Shown: positions 59,600 to 64,000 of the stretch, piece by piece
Layout of the letters: every line of letters starts with the position of its first letter
How positions within the stretch are numbered: the first letter of the stretch is position 1
Source: Narthecium ossifragum
Taxonomy: Eukaryota; Streptophyta; Magnoliopsida; Dioscoreales; Nartheciaceae
DNA: 64,000 nt
Direction: 5' to 3'
NCBI GenBank assembly: GCA_963920575.1
Contig: OY986973.1
Span: forward strand, 10,760,607 to 10,824,606
The notes under the pieces: generated by a model
The model's database searches: none
Told to the model about the DNA's origin: nothing
Seen by the model: the letters and a program-made list of their open reading frames with translations, nothing else
Program-made: the position numbers and the translations under genes

Positions 59600-62430
59600 T
59601 CAACTCAGGTAGCGTCTATTTGGCTTGCGCATCCTAGTTGACCGCCGAACCTCATCATCCTCCCCCTCTTCGACAACGACCTTGTCCTCAAGGTCGAGAT
59701 ATGGATACTTCTTCCGCAGCGCCTCCACCGGCTCCCAAGTAGCGTCTTCTTCTCCTAGTCCCTGCCATTTGACCAACGCCTCCGCCGAATATCTGGATCC
59801 TCTCTTCACCCACCGGAAGTCTCGTACTCCTGCCGGCTCCAACACCAGTTCTCCTTCGTCGGAACAAGGTGGTACATCAACTCCTATGGGCACTCCTTCT
59901 CCAATTCGCCGACGCAGCAACGATACATGGAATACTGCATGTATGCGCGCCTCCTCTGGAATAGCCAGGCGGTATGCTACGGAACCCACTCGTTCCAACA
60001 CTTGGTAGGGACCAAAGAACTTGTTAGCTAGTTTCTGGTGAATCCTCCGAAAAACCGAACTCTGACGGTAAGGTTGCAGCTTTAGATAGACCCAATCCCC
60101 AACGTGGAGCTCCTCCTCACGTCGCCGCCGATCCGTCTTCTGCTTGGTGCGATTGTTGGCTTTATTCAGATTCTCCTTGAGAAGCTTCAATATATCATCT
60201 CGCTCCTGCAATGCCTTGTCTACTTCTGCCACACTAGCTTTTCCTCCTTCGTACCGTGGAATTCCCGGTGCTGTCCGACCGTACAGTGCCTCAAAAGGCG
60301 ACATCCCTGTCGAACTATGGTAAGATGTGTTATACCAATATTCAGCCCAAGGAAGGAACTACAACCACTGCTTCGGCCTGTGGCTAGTAAAGCATCGCAG
60401 GTACTGCTCCAAACACCTGTTAACCACCTCCGTCTGACCATCTGTTTGTGGATGATATGTTGTACTCATCTTCAGACTGGTTCCCTGTAGTTTGAAGAAC
60501 TCCCTCCAGAACTGCTCATGAAAATCCGATCTCGATCACTGACGATGGATATCAGCACACCATGTAGTTTGACCACATTCTGAACAAAGGCTTCCGCGAC
60601 TTTACTCGCCGAGAAAGGGTGGGCCAAGGGCACAAAATGAGCATACTTGGTTTGCCTGTCCACAACAACCATCACCACATCCATCCCTGCCGATCTGGGT
60701 AGTCCTTCTACGAAATCCATGGTCACTTCTTCCCATACCCGCTCCGGCACTGGCAGCGGTTGTAACAATCCGGCTGGGGATCTGTTGTCGCTTTTGTTCT
60801 TCTGACATATATCACATGCAAGCACATAATCCATGACAACCTGTTTCATATTTTCCCAATAAAAATTCCTGGCTAACCTCTTGTAAGTTCTTAGAGCCCC
60901 AGAATGCCCGCCCATGGGTGAGTCATGAAATTCGGCGAGCAAGCTCCGGACAATCTGCGATCCCGGCGGTATTACTATCCGCCCCCTGAAACACACGAGC
61001 CCTTCCTGCAGAGTGTACCGCCCCTCCGAACGGATTTCTTCTTCTGCTGGCGTCCCTTCTTTCTCCCGCAATTGACGCCGAATTCCTGCAAGGTACGTAT
61101 CCGACAGATTGGCCTCTTTTACCTTCTCCCAAATCTCTGATGTTGGCGAGGACATTGTTTGCAACGCCGGTTCTTCTACTCTTCGAGACAATGCATCAGC
61201 GGCTGAATTCTCTTTTCCTGGCTTGTACCGAATTTCATACTCATAGCCCAGCAATTTTGATACCCACTTCTGCTGTTCTGCAGTCACCACCCTCTGTTCT
61301 AGAAAATATTTGAGGCTTCGCTGATCAGTTTGTATAATGAAGTTGCGCCCCATTAGATAGGGCCTCCATGTTCGTACTGCTTCCACAATAGCCAACATCT
61401 CCTTGGCGTAGGCAGACCATGATTTCTTGGATGCCGCGATCACCGGACTGAGATATGCAATAGGCCGACCTTCTTGCATCAATATCGCGCCAATACCTGT
61501 CCCTGATGCATCCGTCTCCACTACAAACTGTTGTGAAAAGTCTGGCAAAGCCAACACAGGAGTGGTACTCATGGCTTCCTTCAAGGCCTCGAACGCTGCT
61601 GTCGCCTCCGGACTCCAGACAAACTGTCCCTTCCTCAGCAGGGCAGTAAGTGGTGCGGCTATCCGGCCATAATTTTTCACAAACTTTCTATAATACCCCG
61701 TCAAACCCAAAAAGCCCCGTAGTTCCGTCACCGACTTGGGCGCCGACCACTCCCTCATAGCCGCTATCTTCCTCGAATCCACCCTTACCCTGCCGAAGGA
61801 TATTAGATGCCCCAGGTACTCCACTTCTTTTTCAGCGAATACACATTTTGAGGGTTTAATGTAGAACTGGTTAGTACTCAAGAGTCCCAAAACTAATCGC
61901 AAGTGCTGTAGGTGGTCCTCCCAAGTCCGGCTGTAAATGAAGATGTCGTCGAAGAACACCAATATGAACCTCCACAGGTACGACCTGAATAGGTCATTCA
62001 TGACAGCTTGGAAAGTCGCCGGCGCATTACACAACCCGAACGGCATAACGATATATTCATAGTAACCACTGTGAGTCCGGAATGCCGTTTTATATATATC
62101 TGCCGGGTGCACCCGTATCAGAAGATCAAGCTTAGAAAAATAGGTGGCGCCATGGAGCTCGTCCAGCATATCATCTACGGTAGGAATCGGAAACCGATCC
62201 TTAATGGTTACCGCATTAAGGCCACGGTAGTCTGTGCAAAACCGCCATGTCCCATCCTTCTTTTTAACTAGGAGCACAGGGGATGAGAAAGGGCTGGTAC
62301 TCGGTCTGATCAATCCTGATGTCAACATTTCAGCAACTTGCCTCTCGATCTCATTTTTCTGATAGTGTGCATACCTGTAGGGCCTGATATTAATTGGTGT
62401 CGTCCCCTCCTGTAGCGGTATGCGGTGCAC
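59600..62430 (-). pseudogene. Reina-like pol: RT, RNase H, integrase, chromodomain
   Basis: RT starts about [12 protein letters not shown] and has FCTDYRGLN, the catalytic LDL (motif A) and FFDD (motif C). RNase H has [13 protein letters not shown]. Integrase has [14 protein letters not shown] zinc ligands, MDFVEG, SDRD and GQTEVVNR. The end is a chromodomain (EALVKWQGLGEEDATWEP) plus a basic tail to 59600. Lesions: about five codons are missing directly after LDL in RT motif A; one base is lost near 60515 (frameshift just after SDRD); TAG follows KQWL. Normally this protein copies element RNA and integrates it at heterochromatin. Confidence 0.9.
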
Positions 62431-63898
62431 CTGATCTCGAACTGGTGGTAACCCCTCGGAACTCCCTCAGGAGATCCAGTATCTCTTGGGCCGCCGCCTG
62501 CTTATCCGACTGCTCAGACCCCTCTATTTGCAGCGCAAACAGCTCTCCGCCACCTCGGAATTCCCTCTCGAGTACCCTTGCCGACGCTGCCTTTTGCGGT
62601 TGAACCTTCTCCGATGTGATCAGGTACTCCTTGCCGCCCACCACAAATTTCATGTTCATGAACCGCCAGTTACATGTAACTGGTCCTAGTTGTGCCAACC
62701 ATTCGACCCCAAGGACTATATCCAGCCCTTTCAGCGGTATCGAATAAAGAGTAGCTCGGAAGTCGTACCCTTGCATACTGATGGGTACCTGATCATATCT
62801 TTCTTGGCATTGCAGGCGTTCCCCATTAGCGACCCGCACAGAGAATTCCTCTACTTTTGTTACTGCTAGCCCCAACATACTTGCAACCTCGTCGTGAATG
62901 AAATTGTGAGTAGACCCGCTGTCAATCAACACTGCCACTGGTCGCCTCCCTATCTTCGCCACAACTCTCATCGTGCGTGGTTCTGTGAAACCCGCTAATG
63001 CATACAATGAGATAGAGGGATGATCCTGAGTCTGTGTTAATTGCTGGCTTTCTTCTAGCTCTGCTTCTGCTGACTCCTCTTCCCCTTGAATACCTCCGTC
63101 CGCCACCGCGGTCTCCCTCTCGTCGTCCTCCACCTCCACGAGAAACGCTTGGGGTCTTTGACATCGATGCCCCGGAGTGTACCGTTCTTCACAGTTGAAG
63201 CATAACCCCTTATCTCTTCTTTTCTGCATCTCCTCCCATGAGAGACGCCGCACATTAGCTCCTGGCCTGTTGAATCTCGGCCGCAGTCGTCCTTGCGCAG
63301 CCCCGCCTGGCACCTGCATGGTAACAGTGGCAGTTCCCTGACGGTTGCCGCCTCCCGATCCTCCAGCAAAGGTGCTTCTAGTGAATGGCCGGCTATTCTC
63401 TGCTCGAGGTCGCCGGTTTTGCAGCTTCTCATCTAGCAACCGTGCACGAGCAATGGCCTCCTTCAGTGTCTGGGGTTGGAATACCCGCACCTCGTCGGCT
63501 AATTCCTTCTACATACCCCCCTAAAAGGTTCCTACCAAGTTCGCATGTGACCAATCCTTCACCCTGTTCATTAGTATCCAAAATTCGCGCAGATAGTCTC
63601 GCAGAGATCCCTTCTGAGTGATTCGTCCCAGAGCTTCGTCATTGTTGATGAAGTTTACCGGTCCAAACCGTGCCAACAATTCCTTCTCAAATTCTTCCCA
63701 TGTAAGTGCAGCCTGAGCATCCTGATAGATCTTCTTGAGCCATCTCAACCACTGGTTTGCTTCTCCTTCCAAATAGTAGGTCGCCCATTGCACTCGTTGC
63801 GACTCCTCGATCTCTTGCAAACTGAAAAATTGATCAACCCGATCGAACCAAACAGTTGGGTCGTCTCCGGCGAACATCGGAATCTCCATCCTCACCGT
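62390..63898 (-). pseudogene. Reina-like gag and protease
   Basis: The capsid part MRMEIPMFAGDDPTVWFDRV ends in two stops (LVGTF-stop-GGM-stop, 63500-63525). The frame resumes with VFQPQTLKEAIARARLLDEK, the zinc knuckle CFNCEERYTPGHRC, and a retropepsin with the active site LIDSGSTHNFI and the flap region DIVLGVEWLAQLG. After FRGV (about 62440) the frame shifts and a few codons are lost before RT. Gag packages RNA and protease matures the polyprotein. The N-terminus may extend past the window. Confidence 0.88.
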
Positions 63899-64000
63899 CG
63901 GTTTAATCCTGCGCCCTTGCTCCTCTTGATCGGAATTGTCCGGCGATGGAGTTCGCCAGCAACGCCTGGACCCCTGGCTCCGGCCGCGATCCCGTGATCT

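Larger units (their letters stand above)
59399..64000 (-). mobile_element. Reina-like Ty3/gypsy chromovirus, continues past the right edge
   Basis: Gag, protease, reverse transcriptase, RNase H, integrase and chromodomain follow in order on the minus strand from 64000 to 59600, then a probable short 3' LTR (59399-59587). The 5' LTR lies outside the window. Several stops and frameshifts make this copy inactive. Confidence 0.85.

Noticed and set aside
1..64000. tRNA, rRNA or organelle-derived genes
   Set aside because: No cloverleaf with conserved A and B boxes or rRNA signature was recognised by eye. tRNA-like sequence occurs only as retroelement primer sites. A tRNAscan-SE run would be needed to exclude them fully.

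Overview
This is nuclear DNA of a flowering plant. It shows GT-AG introns, a plant DEAD-box helicase, plant-only TE proteins (plant mobile domain, DOG1-like, SWIM-type MULE transposase) and nested LTR retrotransposons. The GC-rich coding sequence of the small methyltransferase-like gene leans towards a monocot or magnoliid, but the species cannot be fixed from sequence alone. Well over 80% of the window is transposable elements. Only two normal cellular genes look intact: a single-exon methyltransferase-like membrane protein at 19.3-20.2 kb (-) and a seven-exon organellar DEAD-box RNA helicase of the RH9/RH53 type at 53.8-57.9 kb (+).

Layout. 1-15.5 kb: the 3' end of a Tekay/Del-like Ty3/gypsy element (chromodomain remnant, pol tail and 3' LTR 'B1'). 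It is interrupted by related LTR 'A1' and by solo LTR 'A2', and A2 is itself split by a complete-ended Athila-like element (3639-11506, target duplication ACGGT). 15.5-18.4 kb: a plant-mobile-domain (PMD) pseudogene antisense to a poly-G polypurine tract and a candidate LTR. 18.4-21.7 kb: a MITE, the methyltransferase-like gene and intergenic DNA. 21.7-33.9 kb: a Tat-like Ty3/gypsy element on the minus strand (LTR, PBS, gag, LTR). It has no detectable pol, carries an antisense PMD gene, and is interrupted by solo LTRs A5, B2 and C1. 33.9-44.1 kb: a Mutator-like element (MULE) with terminal inverted repeats and a near-perfect 9-bp target duplication. It carries a DOG1-domain gene fragment and hosts solo LTRs B4 (with B3 inside it) and C2. 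44.1-52.5 kb: solo LTRs A3 and A4, a decayed MULE transposase and a further LTR-like repeat. 52.5-53.4 kb: a small MULE-derived element just upstream of the helicase. 59-64 kb: a LINE RNase H remnant and a Reina-like chromovirus running off the right edge.

How the parts relate. The retroelements have left mostly solo LTRs. Eight insertions have perfect 5-bp target duplications and one more differs at a single base. Most copies are therefore the products of LTR-LTR recombination rather than active elements. The main unexplained pattern is that several different LTR families carry dense clusters of short palindromes built on a GATCGATC core. The flanking bases differ between families, and even between copies of one family. 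In the Athila-like LTR classes the cluster lies 50-130 bp upstream of a TATAAATAG box. Boundaries were set by reading the ends and target duplications by eye; no alignment or database search was run.
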